A stretch of 64,000 nt of DNA from Acanthosepion lycidas (taxonomy: Eukaryota; Mollusca; Cephalopoda; Sepiida; Sepiidae): assembly GCA_963932145.1 (NCBI GenBank), contig OZ010595.1, forward strand, positions 77,583,252-77,647,251. Reading direction: 5' to 3'. Positions 23,425 to 34,639 of the stretch are shown one piece after another; the first letter of the stretch is position 1; each line of letters opens with the position of its first letter. Position numbers and translations under genes: made by a program. Under the pieces are notes generated by a model that saw only the letters and a list, made by a program, of their open reading frames with translations, did not search any database and had not been told where the DNA came from.

Positions 23425-23655
23425 CCGCTTACCGGGTCCGAAATACCTATTTTAACTACGGTTTACTCGGTCCGAAGTAACTATCTTGACTGTTTACTGG
23501 GTTTGAAGTAGCTATTTTGACTACACTTTACCGGATCCAAAGTAGCTATTTTGACGACCGTTTACCAGGTCTAAAGTAGCTATTTTAACTACCGTTTAGC
23601 GAGCCCGAAACAGCTATTTTAACTAGCATTTACCTGGTCCGAAGTAGTTATTCAT
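23425..23655. repeat. Minisatellite, 35-48 bp unit, about six copies
   Basis: Units of the form GTTTACCGGGTCCGAAGTAG-CTATTTTGACTACC repeat from 23425 to 23655 with 10-20 % divergence. Confidence 0.9.
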
Positions 23656-24481
23656 TACTCGATTGCTAAACAAAACAACTGAGATAAATTTAAAAAAAAA
23701 ACGAATATCTTTCTCGAACAGAAAAGTATAAAAATAACAAATAAAATAAAATGATGATATCTATGAAAACTATAGAGATCTTTTCTGTTAATTCACCCCA
23801 AATAATGTAAAGTTACTTATCTCAAATATTAATTGACCCCAAGACATTATAAATTTTAAATCAAATTTTGTTTACCATGACTCGCAGCAACTCCAACTCT
23901 CAGAATGAAAAATTTCCAAAAATTAAGGAGTTATTCACATTTTGTAAGTGCGGATGACATTTTAGGTACTTACAAGGAATATTTTTACAATTTAAATTTT
24001 TTTTGAAAATCTGTTTTAGGTTTGTTTATCGGGGTGAGAGCGAAGAACCCACGATTAGCAATAGCCTGCTCTAGTCGCCCACATTTGGGAATAAAATGGG
24101 AGGGTCCCGCTCCGGGAGAATTTGGTGTGAATTTTAGTAAATATACATTCTTTTGGGGCGAAAAAATCCAATTGCAGGAGCAGGCCGGAAGTAAATGGCT
24201 TCCGGAAAAAAAGTGGTAGGTAGGTTTACAGCGGAAGAAATATGACAACTGTGCATCTAGCATTCTTAACTTAGTTACTGATAATTCATATAAGTGTGAC
24301 AAGTTAGTTTATAGATGTAGTAGTATGAAATTGTAGGTTCAGGTAATCTATTAACGACAGCAGTTGGTTTGTTGGCTCGCACTTGAAGCGAGAACAGATA
24401 CTGAAGCTTATGTATTATTGGGTAAACAAAGTACCGCAATAATTTGTACAGAGGACTTAGGAGAGGTAATCTCAAAACATA

Positions 24482-24650
24482 AGTTACGGCCACATCACAT
24501 TGAAGCACCCATACGATCACCGATGTTAAGCAACGTCGAACCTGGTCAGAACGTAGACTGCTTGGGAATATCAGGTGCTGTAAGACTGGATGTGCGGGTG
24601 GTGTAACGGAAGTGTTAATCAGAGTTCTGAGTTCCAATTCCAGTTGGGTT
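24482..24650 (+). mobile_element. 5S rRNA-derived SINE with tRNA-like second part
   Basis: 24482-24587 aligns from end to end with animal 5S rRNA: TACGGCCAC, ATCACATTGAA, CGATCACCGATGTTAAGCAACGTCG, CTGGTCAG, GCTTGGGAATATCAGGTGCTGTAAGAC. It is about 7 nt short in the box C region and is diverged, so it is not a functional 5S gene. It runs straight into GGGTGGTGTAACGG (box-A-like, from 24596) and GTTCCAATTCC (box-B-like, 24631-24641). A 5S head fused to tRNA-like sequence is the layout of SINE3-type chimeric SINEs (recall). Confidence 0.75.
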
Positions 24651-25008
24651 CGTTATATTCATTTGGGAAAGGTATAAATCTATCTCTTCTCTCTCCATCT
24701 ATGGATTAATTAGTAAAGCTTGTATCACAAAATGATTGTTAACTACCTCCAACTACAAAAAGATTCTTACAATTTCAAAATATATTCTGGCTTCAAATAA
24801 CCTGCAATGGGTTGATAAGCCGTAGGAAACGAATCAAGCAGTCAATCAAAAATATAAGTTGCATGGTGTAATCTTTGCTCGGGAAATTTGTGCGATAATT
24901 ATGGAACAAGCCGGAGTTCATTGGATGAGAAGGGATAGTCAAGAAATAAATAAGGGTAAAAGGGTTGAGATAAGCATTTTCCTCGTCCTTTAAGATTTAC
25001 TAACGACT

Positions 25009-25583
25009 AGGTCGACCAGAAAGTCCTGACTCACTGGAAAGAAAACAACAAATCTTGATCTCTGTGTGATGGAATTTCCAAAGAGTACTGCATTTCGAGC
25101 TTGTTCCATACGGTGGCACCATAAACGCTAAACTGTACTGCTAACAACTAGACCACGTGTACGACAAACTAAAGAAGCAGTATACTGCTTTGTTCAATCG
25201 AGGTCGGGCTTTGTTTCAGCAAACAATATGACGCCACATACTGCCAGGTCGACTAAGGAGAAGTTCAAACTGATGGACGGTGTTGAGATTCTTCCACATC
25301 CACCATTCAGTCCCGATGCTGCTCTGAGTGACTATGGCATATTCCGCTTAATGGCACACTTCATCCGCGACCAGCGATTTAACACTTTTGATGGAGTGAA
25401 GAAAGCTTGTTTGCGGTTTTTTGATTCAAAGCCCATGGACGAGTATCTGGGATAGATACAGATATTGGCAGAAGATCGTCGGGAATGGTTGGAGTTTTTT
25501 TGAAGAATAAATTTTCGTTTTGCTCCATAAAATTTTGTTGTTTTCCTTCCGATTCCTAAGTGAGTCAGAACTTTCTGTCCAAC
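25009..25583 (+). mobile_element. mariner element, deleted and frameshifted
   Basis: The left end (ACCAGAAAGTCCTGACTCACT, ~25016-25036) and right end (GTGAGTCAGAACTTTCTGTCC, 25560-25580) are inverted repeats with two mismatches. The interior encodes C-terminal mariner transposase text: ALFQQNNMTPHTARSTKEK, ILPHPPFSPDAALSDYGIF and HFIRDQRFNTFDGVKK. The HPPxSPDxxxSDY block is the mariner DDE third-D region. The N-terminal half is missing. Confidence 0.85.
25228..25455 (+). pseudogene. mariner transposase, C-terminal remnant
   Basis: A 75-codon open stretch with NNMTPHTAR (where QDNARPHTAR is usual) and SPDAALSDYGIF, ending in a premature stop (TAG at 25453-25455). The usual QxDNxRPH aspartate is replaced (NN), so the catalytic triad is broken. 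Confidence 0.85.
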
Positions 25584-25955
25584 ATAATATATTTCTTCAA
25601 CGTAAGCCTGTCTATCTGTTCTTTTTACCTGAAGTCCGACCTGCTTATTTTAAATTTCATAAATCGCCATTTTATTTTATTAATTGTTTTCTTTCTTTTT
25701 TATTCGATCATGTCATTATGTTTTTCCTTAGTGCTCAGAAAATTTAATTCAACTGTTTTGTTTTTCTTAAGTTGAGTCGTACTAAAAAAAAGACCAGATA
25801 TTCTTAGACATACATAATGTGAGAACAATTAAGGGTTCAGTTTGAAGTTCCCTAAAGGTTACCTGGGTCAAAAGACACCTGAAGAAGACCAAAGGGCACA
25901 ACAGTCCTATTGTAAACAGAGTGAATAAATACCAAGATGTTATAAAGATAGAATA

Positions 25956-26694
25956 CAGGGTGTTTCAAAAAGAATACGCCAAAATCATTGCGCTGTTTTT
26001 CAGGTATATAGCATTGTAGTGGACTCAATCAGTGGTTATTTGATAGAGTAGTTATCAAAGTTTAATTGGGTGTCAGTTTCACCGCTGTCGTTAGCATAAC
26101 TTCCGGTGCAGCTGAATTGTGGGAAGATCAATCAAAATGGCGACTCCTCAGCAGAGGCGTTTTGCGTGCTTGAGTTCGCGAAAACAAACGCCATTTTTAA
26201 GGTGCAGGTAGATTCGAATGACTTCATTTTTCAGCAAGATGGAGCACCACCCCTTTGGCATCTCGGGTTAGAGCTCATCTGAATGAAAACGTGCCTCAGC
26301 GATGGATTCGGAGGAGAGGTGCTAAAGACCTTGCTCTCTGTGCTTGGCCTGTCAGATCCCCGGACCTAACTGTGTGTGACTTTTTCTTGTGGGGCTATGT
26401 TAAAGACCAAGTTTATGTTCCAGCACTTCCAGCAAGTATCGATGACTTGAAAGATCGAATAACAACTGCAATCAACACGGTGGACCGTGACATGCTGAGG
26501 CGCGTTTGGGAGGAATTCTCATATCGGCTTGATGTTGTCCGCGCTGCCGGTGGTGGCTACATTGAGCACTTATAAAACATGAAATGAAACTTGAATGTAT
26601 ATACAACACATGTGATCATACTAGAGGTTTGTGATTTTTTCCGTTATTGACACATCACGTGATGATTTTGGCGTATTCTTTTTGAAACACCCTG
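25956..26694 (+). mobile_element. mariner-superfamily element with perfect 33-bp TIRs
   Basis: 25956-25988 (CAGGGTGTTTCAAAAAGAAT...) and 26662-26694 are perfect inverted repeats of 33 bp. TA precedes the left end; the right flank is CA, probably a mutated TA. It is 739 bp against roughly 1.3 kb expected for an intact copy, so it is a deletion derivative that kept both ends. Confidence 0.9.
26137..26573 (+). pseudogene. Transposase remnant of the 739-bp element
   Basis: Starts with ATG (MATPQQRRF...), jumps after about 25 codons to the DDE part (IFQQDGAPP), then shifts frame into HLNENVPQRWIRRRGAKDLA, PVRSPDLTVCDFFLWGYVKD and a natural end GGGYIEHL. Most of the N-terminal half has been deleted. 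Confidence 0.85.
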
Positions 26695-26825
26695 CATTTC
26701 TATTACTTCAAATGTTATTAGTGTGGGCACAAAGTATTTGAAATAGCGCCCTGTTTTTATTCATTAAATCGTGTGTATTACGTATATCAGTCGGCGTATT
26801 CGAGAAATCTTAGTAAAATCAAAAT

Positions 26826-26900
26826 ACGTCTCCGGTAGGGATCGAACCTGCGTACCTCTTTGTAGGGGAAACCATCGTTTGATCTAGTGTACTTTACAGA
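26826..26900 (-). mobile_element. tRNA-like SINE remnant
   Basis: On the - strand: GTACGCAGGTTCGATCCCTA (strong box B) with a T-arm-like context and CCGGAGA after it. The 5' half is diverged and no acceptor stem pairs with the 3' end, so it is a SINE head or tRNA pseudogene. Confidence 0.55.
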
Positions 26901-27039
26901 GGAGGACGCAGCAAACAAAGCCGTATTTAACCTTTTTCTGACTGAATATTCTCTTCACTAAGATAATAACGTTTGAAATAAAAACATTCTTGTTAGTGTC
27001 CATCTTGCATATTTAAAAATCTATAATTCGCCCTTTCAT

Positions 27040-27220
27040 TTTTTGAATGCTGCTACCATATCTGGTGATTTTGTTATTATTCATCTCGAGGTTCTTGTCA
27101 AAATCCAAAGAAAGATCTGCAATGTAATTGATCCTGACTTGGCATCTCGACAGCATTCACTTTCTCATCTTCACTCAGATTATTTTCTTAAAAGGTTAAA
27201 CAGAATGATGTCTCTACTTT
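27040..27220 (+). pseudogene. LINE C-terminal fragment (jockey-like)
   Basis: NAATISGDFVIIHLEVLVKI / QRKICNVIDPDLASRQHSLS and LKRLNRMMSL resemble the post-RT LLDRIQRRxxxLI...PLxHRR block of jockey-like LINEs. Short and isolated. Confidence 0.6.
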
Positions 27221-27720
27221 GAATTTTATGGAACATTCTACGAAATTTCGGCTTGATACATTCAACAATTAACTGAACAATTTAAAAATATTCTTATTAA
27301 TGATCGATCTATTGAAATCGAGCACTATAATTAAAATGACTGCTTGCCTTAAATATGTTATCTCCTAAAATTATACTGATTTGGGCGGATCTGTTATTGG
27401 TGTTAGTTAAGCGTTTAAATATAAATAGACTCTTATATATTTATATACAAATGTATAACGATTGTGTGGAAATTAGTGCCATTGAAAATAGCTAAAAGTC
27501 CATAGAGCACGCTTTTCGGAAGGGATACAATGAGTAAATGATGGACAATTAGAAAAGACTTTATGTTGTTATTCGGGCGCCTACATTGTGTGAAAGTTTA
27601 AGCAGACATCCGTTTCTCTCATCAAAGAAATATTCCTCTGCAAATGGATGTATTCATCCCACCCAAAAATTTCTGCAAAGACAAATAGAAAAGAAAGAAA
27701 GAAAGGACATAAACTGAAAG

Positions 27721-27722
<2 letters not shown>

Positions 27723-27780
<58 letters not shown>
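27723..27780. repeat. (TA)n microsatellite
   Basis: About 58 bp of TA immediately before the Tc1 left end. Confidence 0.95.
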
Positions 27781-27783
<3 letters not shown>

Positions 27784-29491
27784 CTGTTCGATAAAAGTGA
27801 CTCACCTGTTTTTTACTTAAATAATTTTTCGCCTATTGTTTTTGGGGTCAAACTAATTTTTAGTCTTACTAATATAAAGACCCCTTCCCGACCACCTAGT
27901 AAAACAGTTTACTCACCCTAATGTATTCTATCTATAATTATAATTTTGGATATAAATGAGATTTAGTGAAAAACTCTAAAAAAGTGACTCATTTACTTCC
28001 TGCAACTAGTAATCAATAGAAACATAACCGAACAGCTTTAAATGAAGAATAATAGAGGTATAACCTATTTATAATAGGTAATATAGTTCGAAATATTTAA
28101 TAATCTATGGGTCCTCCTTTATTTTGAATAACCTTTTCAACCCTTTTTGGCATTGACTTGATTAGGTTTTGGCAAATCTCATCTCCAAGCATTGAATTCC
28201 ATTCGGATATGAAATTCACAATCAAATCCTATTTGTTGCTCAACTGCTTTCTCGAGAGCCTGTACTTTATAATGCTCCATAAGTTTTCTATGGGGTTGAG
28301 GTCAGGAGATTGTGGCGGCCATGTCATAACACTCACCTGCTTCTCATCAAAGTATTCCTTCAGAAATTTTGATTTGTGACAGGGACCATTATCCTGCATA
28401 AAAATGAGCTTGGTGGGGTCGATTTGCACTCTTTCAGCAGAAGGGAGCGGACAAGACACTAAAATTCTATTGTACTGCTCGCTCCTGAGGGTCTTTTCAA
28501 TAGATTTTAAGAAATCAGTTCCATGAAAAAAAAGCATCCCCAGAACATTGTACTGAACGGATGCTTGGCAGTACTTATTGCTAAATTCAAAGAGCTTTCA
28601 AAGCTTCTTCTTCGGATTTTAGATGGCTTATCCTTTGAATTTAGCTCAACTTTCGTTTCATCGGAGAAGAGAATATTCTTCCAGTCTTCTATGGTGGAAT
28701 TTTTGTAATAGTGAGTCCATTCAAGTCTCTTGGCTTTGTTGGCTTTGCTTATTGGCGGCTTAAACCTTTGTGTACAAGATTCGTAGCCTTGTTCTAACAG
28801 CCAACGACGGACTGTTGAAGAGGTAAAACTAACACCTTGCTCTTCGCTTAGACTGGCTGCAATTTCTTATAGTCCTATTCTTCGCAACGTCTCTCTTGAT
28901 TACCCTGCCAGTCCTATCATCAATCTTTTTCTTTCGTCCCCTTGTTTCTTTCCTTGGAGCAGGAGTGGCATTATTATGTGTCCTAAGCACTCAAGTGACA
29001 CTTGCGATGTTATAGCAATTTCTGCAATTTCTCTCGAAGACTTGCCTGCTTTTGAGAGGGTCATAATGAATGCCTTAAGTGGTTCTGATTGGCTATTTCA
29101 AGCAGTTTTTATACTGTATGAGGCTTTCTGGAATATTCTGGAATACTCTATATTTAATTTAAGCTGTTCTAGAATTCTCTAGAATATTGTTCTGAGTGAA
29201 TTGTAAAATAGTTTTCAATATTTTATCAAAAGCTCTTTAAATTTACCAGTTTAATCATTAGAATGTGATATCTGAGTCACTTGTTTTGCACAGAGTTTTT
29301 TTCCTGAATCTCATTTATATCCAAATTTATAATTATCAATAGAATACCTTAGGGTGAATAAACTTTTTTTCTAGGTGGTCGGGAAGGGGTCTTTATATTA
29401 GTAAGTTTAAAAATTATTTTAACCCCAAAAACAATAGAGAAAAAATATTTTTAGTAAAAAAAGATGAGTCATTTTATCGAACAGTACTGTA
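27779..29491 (-). mobile_element. Tc1-like element with long TIRs
   Basis: The left end (GTGCTGTTCGATAAAAGTGA) and right end (ATGAGTCATTTTATCGAACA GTACTGTA) are inverted. The similarity extends about 190 bp inward (27779-27975 against about 29290-29490, via GGGGTCTTTATATTAGTA and CTCATTTATATCCAAA). Length about 1.7 kb, typical of Tc1. Flanked by TA. It contains a - strand transposase relic. The MITE at 5017-5296 is its deletion derivative. Confidence 0.92.
28097..29064 (-). pseudogene. Tc1 transposase, broken
   Basis: It starts at MTLSKAGKSSREIAEI (HTH region, from 29064), then frameshifts and stops (AGG-GTA-ATC region near 28900). It resumes with the DDE domain: IFMQDNGPCHKSKFLKEYF (second D) and TWPPQSPDLNPIENLWSIIK (catalytic E, DD34E type). 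One in-frame TAG at 28229-28231 precedes the last ~44 codons, and the natural stop is at 28097-28099. About 320 codons in all; not functional. Confidence 0.9.
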
Positions 29492-29493
29492 CG

Positions 29494-29499
<6 letters not shown>

Positions 29500-29560
<61 letters not shown>

Positions 29561-29657
29561 GAAGTGAAAGAAAGGAAAAAAAGATGGGAATGGAGAGAAT
29601 AAATAGTACAAGCGAAAAATAACAAATGAATGGTTTTATTTATATACATATATTTTG

Positions 29658-29719
<62 letters not shown>
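29500..29719. repeat. (TATC)n then two (TA)n tracts
   Basis: (TATC)n 29500-29524, (TA)n 29523-29557 and (TA)n 29660-29718, directly after the Tc1 right end. Confidence 0.95.
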
Positions 29720-29721
<2 letters not shown>

Positions 29722-30130
29722 GTATTTAGATAGCATCTTTTCATTGATACACGTTTCATTAAATATTATAGACAAGTGTTGTCTATTTATTTTATGCAAA
29801 ATCTTTTCGTAACATCTGATAAGTTTAATAACATTATCGTTGATCGAAGAAAGAAATTGACAATATTACTCCATATTTTTTTAATACAATCTAAGCTTTC
29901 GGCTTACATAATCCATTATCAAAGATGTCATTTGCAACATATTAAACAATATACGGACAAGACAGTGATGATAGTCTGTCAATGTTTACATAAATGATTT
30001 CTAAGCAACGATAAACACGTGCATAAAGACGCTAGAAGAGAAAATCGCGCCGCATCTCATGACATCACACATGACCACACGAGCGTGAATTGAGAAGTAT
30101 AAAGTATGGTAAGCCGTTGGTATAAACGTT

Positions 30131-30132
<2 letters not shown>

Positions 30133-30174
<42 letters not shown>
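30133..30174. repeat. (TA)n microsatellite
   Basis: About 42 bp of TA. Confidence 0.95.
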
Positions 30175-30176
<2 letters not shown>

Positions 30177-30799
30177 CCAAATTCGTAGGTGGTAGGGATT
30201 ATTCCAATAAGTTATTTTTAATATAATAATTATTAAAAAAATAATTAACTTCATGAGAGAGCTCAATGCATACATTTATATACAGAGCAACCAATTCCAA
30301 CATAATATGAATAAAGTCATAATACTTATTAGAATCCTAATAAATATGTGGATTAGAAGTGACATATCGAGAAATATTTATAAAATGAATCCCTCTATCA
30401 CAAACTTTAATTACTGATACATACGCACTAGAAAATAATGATACAAGTTCAATAATTATCAAAGATGCTGCCAATTTTGCAAAAAAAAAAAAAAAAAATA
30501 AATGATATTGAATGAAGGAAATTCCCATGAAAAGTGCATATTTGCTAGTTAAGATCCCCAAACCCAGTTTCAATAACAATTAACAATCTCCACTGATCGA
30601 TCCTTCCAAAACTAGATTTAATTTCTAAAAACGTATCTAAAAGAATAATGGACACGATGCAAAGAAACCTCTTATAATAATCTTAGGAAAAATCTTCCGA
30701 TGCAATAAAATGGTTCCATAACAATAAGAATAAAAATAAGCTCACATTTTTTTTTTAATTCGACATGATGAAGATCTCTTATTAAAAAGTATAAATTTT

Positions 30800-32000
30800 G
30801 CAAAAAACTATGTAGACATTTCAGATGAAATATTCGAGGTTATCTTTGCTTCCAGGAAAACGATTTTGATAAATAATAATTTCACCTGGATTAAAAGTTG
30901 CAATGTTAATCTTGATGTTCCTATAGATGCCTACGACTCCGCTCAAATAGCAGACTTAGTAGGCATCTATATATTAGAGACCCTTAGTAGGATTATTGAT
31001 CTTAAACAGGTTGGTCTATACAGAGATAAAGGTTTTCTTTTTTTTTTTTTTTATCTCAGACAGTAATGGTTTGCCAACTTCTAATATATAGAAGAAATTA
31101 TAAGGGCTTTCAAGTTCTTTGGAATTAAAATTAAAATCTCATCTGACCATAAATTGGTAAATTATTTAGATAGTACTTTCAGCCTTTCAAACAACACATT
31201 TAATTCATTTCACAAAGACAAACTCCTATTTATGTCAACTCTAATCATCCCAATTCAGTTGTCAGATAAATTCTTAACACGGTAAGCACTAGCATTAATT
31301 GATTAGCTTGTAACAATAAAATTTTCAATGAAAATAAAAAAAAGGAACTTAAAATTAAGCCCTCAAAAAGAGTGGCTTTAAACAAAAAATATTTTACCCA
31401 GAATGATTAAAAGATAATAAAAAGAATAAACCCAAACACAGAAAAAAGTGATATGGTTTACTTCCACCCTTTCTGACAACTTTCTAACATAAATATTGGT
31501 AAATAATTTCTTAAATTGATCGATAGATATTTTATTCAGAACAACCCGCCACATAAAAATTTTTAATAGAAAAACATTAAAAATAGGTTATTCCTGAAGA
31601 AACAATCGTTATAATATTATTGATACGGACAATAATAATAAATTACATACATTTTATAATAAGAATAACCAATTAAATAAAAAGAGCTCTTGCAATTGTA
31701 GAACCAAAAGCAACTGCCCATTTGGGCGTATATGCAAATTTGAAAATGGTGTATACCAGGCAACCATCTTCCCAAACGAGAAAAAAAAATGATAAAAACT
31801 ATACATCGGAGTTCCTATAATCACAAACATTCGTTTTCTGACTCACCAAACAGCTCTCTGAAAACATTTCTGTAAATTGAAATATAGAAGCTCACTCCAC
31901 ATATCGAATGGAATATCATCAGCAATTCAGAAACTCCTAACAGCTTGGGAAACAGATGCAATCTATGCTTGGAAGAAAAGATTAATATAATTAAGTACAA
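30800..32000 (+). pseudogene. Penelope-like retroelement relic (RT to endonuclease region)
   Basis: In order on the + strand: YDSAQIADLVGIYILETL, VGLYRDKG (the YRDDG catalytic motif of Penelope RTs with the second D changed to K), FFGIKIKISSD, LVNYLDSTFSL, a STLIIPIQLSDKF block, then KSSCNCRTKSNCPFGRICKF (the cysteine-containing region before the endonuclease) and YIGVP (GIY-YIG-like start). Frameshifts and stops are numerous, and an 18-T run at 31038-31055 interrupts the RT. Family assignment rests on the order of these blocks, by recall. Confidence 0.8.
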
Positions 32001-32139
32001 AAATGCAAGCCAGTTATTGAAGCAGAGAAATGAAATCATATTTAAATGTCATAAAAATAAGTTTAAAGTGTCTTAAAAATAGACATTTATTTTGTGACAA
32101 ACACTGAAAAAAAATATTTAGATTTACAACTATGTATTG

Positions 32140-32141
<2 letters not shown>

Positions 32142-32173
<32 letters not shown>

Positions 32174-32216
32174 CGTGCGTGCGTGCGTGTTTGTGTTTGT
32201 GTGTGTGTGTATTTTA
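32142..32216. repeat. (TA)n / (TGTGCG)n microsatellite
   Basis: Short TA run followed by TG/TGCG repeats. Confidence 0.9.
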
Positions 32217-32486
32217 TATAGGGGCCGCGCATACATATATTATTATAGATGTATTTCATTATTTATAAGGATGTCATGGATATGCTTATATTATAGGTAA
32301 TCTTTAATACATTCATTATTATTATTTAGTCATTTTTTCTTTTTAAATATATTATTATTATTATTATTATTATTGTAAAAATGATGATACGTTTAAATGA
32401 ATAACAACATAGATTCCATTTCCGTGACTTTTATTACTGTTGAAATAAATATATAACCGATTATATGATTACTAATTAAGTCTTTT

Positions 32487-32488
<2 letters not shown>

Positions 32489-32559
<71 letters not shown>
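32489..32559. repeat. (TA)n microsatellite
   Basis: About 70 bp of TA. Confidence 0.95.
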
Positions 32560-32560
<1 letters not shown>

Positions 32561-32931
32561 TCGGTTCAAGTGTCGCGTTCCCTTCACCCGAATCTAAGAT
32601 ATGGGCCTCAACTCTATTACATCTCAATTTTCATAAGATATATTGATATAAAATACAAATTTTATTGTAACGTTATTATGTACAAAAAGCAATCATATGC
32701 AGTATAGGTGGACAATTCAATTAGAGGAATTGAAAACAAATAGAAAGTATCTAAATACAAATTAGAGACATATCATAATAGATAATGCCATCTTAAATAA
32801 ATCAACAATGTTTTCCGACAATTTTTAACATCAACTTGAGATTTTTCTCGTTAAAATCTTGCATAATTTTAACACATTCCATATTATGAATAAAAAATAG
32901 TGAATTTTATATCGTGTTTTTTTGAGACTTA

Positions 32932-32935
<4 letters not shown>
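32560..32935. repeat. Dispersed repeat B, complete-looking copy
   Basis: Combines the sequence of 7690-7900 with that of 10997-11115 in one stretch, flanked on both sides by (TA)n. The other two loci are therefore parts of one family. Confidence 0.75.

Positions 32936-33003
<68 letters not shown>
32936..33003. repeat. (TA)n/(TG)n microsatellite
   Basis: About 48 bp TA then TG. Confidence 0.95.
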
Positions 33004-33006
<3 letters not shown>

Positions 33007-33078
33007 CTAAAATAAAAAAAAAAAAACGTTTCTATCATGACCCAGAGTTTCATGGATACAAAATCGTCAGGTAGAAAA

Positions 33079-33132
<54 letters not shown>

Positions 33133-33204
33133 ATTTCTTTCTATGTTATTGTAGTCCATATTTCATTTTGTGTTTATTTGTGTGTTTTTCAAATGTTCCC
33201 ATCC

Positions 33205-33252
<48 letters not shown>

Positions 33253-33580
33253 GTAAAAGTAGTCGTTCTACTTTATCTATGAAGCATTTTTAATTATCCC
33301 AGTTAAAGTAAAACTGCTATGCTACTTTTGCGGAAACAATTATTAAAGCCAGCAGAGACATATAATGAACACAGATTAGTCATGCAGAATAAAGATACAA
33401 CGGAAGTAATAACAAAATTTTGAAAGAAAAAAGTGTTCTAATATTTTAAATGGGGCGAAGTTGACTGACGAGTTATCTTTTAAATTCCTGCTCGGAAAAT
33501 GTAATTTATGCATAAGTCTTGTCTAATAAAAATAAAACATTGATAGAGTTTTGAGCAATATTAACAAGAAATAGGGCATG

Positions 33581-33627
<47 letters not shown>

Positions 33628-33671
33628 CCTGTTCATATTATCTATTCGTCTATCTCTTTAAGCATGTTTCA

Positions 33672-33727
<56 letters not shown>

Positions 33728-33771
33728 CCTGTTCATATTATCTATTCGTCTATCTCCTTAAGCCTGTTTCA

Positions 33772-33825
<54 letters not shown>

Positions 33826-33870
33826 AGCCTGTTTATATCTATCTATCTAAGCCTGTTTATATCTATATTT
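33079..33870. repeat. Interrupted (TATC)n satellite-like array
   Basis: Five (TATC)n runs (33081-33133, 33203-33252, 33582-33627, 33674-33727, 33774-33825). Two consecutive spacers are near-identical: CCTGTTCATATTATCTATTC... 33628-33673 and 33728-33773. The run-plus-spacer unit itself repeats with a ~100 bp period. Confidence 0.9.
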
Positions 33871-33969
33871 CTGCTGGAAAAAATATCAACTCATCAAGGC
33901 TGCTGCTTCCAACAAACAATTTGCTCTTGCTTGAAAAACTGTCATCGAGATCAGTGGTAGAAAATCAAC

Positions 33970-34615
33970 AAACAAATCCAAATTAAGGGCTAATAGTCAG
34001 GCTGACAGACCGAATAAATGGCAAGACCACTTTAAAAACCTCTTGGGAAATGTACTTGACATTTCAGACATTACGTTCGAACAAATCATTGAACATCCTC
34101 TTGACGTTAAACCCGAAAACTTTACAGATTCACAACTTAAAACGGTTTTTAAAACACACCAAAAAATAATAAAGCATCGAATCTTGATAACATTCCTTCG
34201 GAGGTTTAGTAGACACAGTACTTCAACGATATTCTATCTCAATTCTGTAACGTCACATATAATGGAGAAGTCCTAGAAAGATGGACAGACGGGGTCATAC
34301 TTTCTTTCCCAAAGTAAGGAGATCTAGAATCGGCAAAAAAAAACTATAGAGGAATCAAACTCTCCTCCATTGCAGCAAACATTTACAACTCAATGCTTCT
34401 TGGAAGAATACAAACAAAAGTAGAAAATTGCCTCGAAAAAATCAAAATGGCTTCCGAAAAAAAGAGATTAACCGTTGGACAAATCCTGACTATTCGACAG
34501 ATGATTGAGGGTGTCAGGGCAAAGAATATAGAGGACGCCGTATTTTTTGTAGATTTTCTCTAACGTCTTCGATTCTGCACAAATCATCATTAGTAGACCT
34601 TTCAAACAACACATT
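33970..34615 (+). pseudogene. LINE reverse transcriptase fragment (N-terminal RT motifs)
   Basis: Shifted frames encode WQDHFKNLLGN, TDGVILSFPK, NYRGIKLSSIAANIYNSMLL, GRIQTKVENCLEKI, LTVGQILTIRQMIEGVRAKN and VFFVDFL. These are RT motifs 0-4 of RTE/jockey-type LINEs (KGDxxxxxNYRGI...; ...QILTIRxIIEG; FVDFSKAFD). At least two frameshifts and several stops. Confidence 0.9.
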
Positions 34616-34639
34616 TAACATGGCAAGAAAAATGACTCT

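Noticed and set aside
24022-24302. Overlapping frames of 65 and 105 codons around 24.0-24.3 kb
   Set aside because: Looks like a GC-richer dispersed repeat; no splice sites or recognisable domain on either strand.
24482-24587. Functional 5S rRNA gene
   Set aside because: About 7 nt missing in the box C region, several changes in conserved positions, and no terminator T run right after the 3' end.
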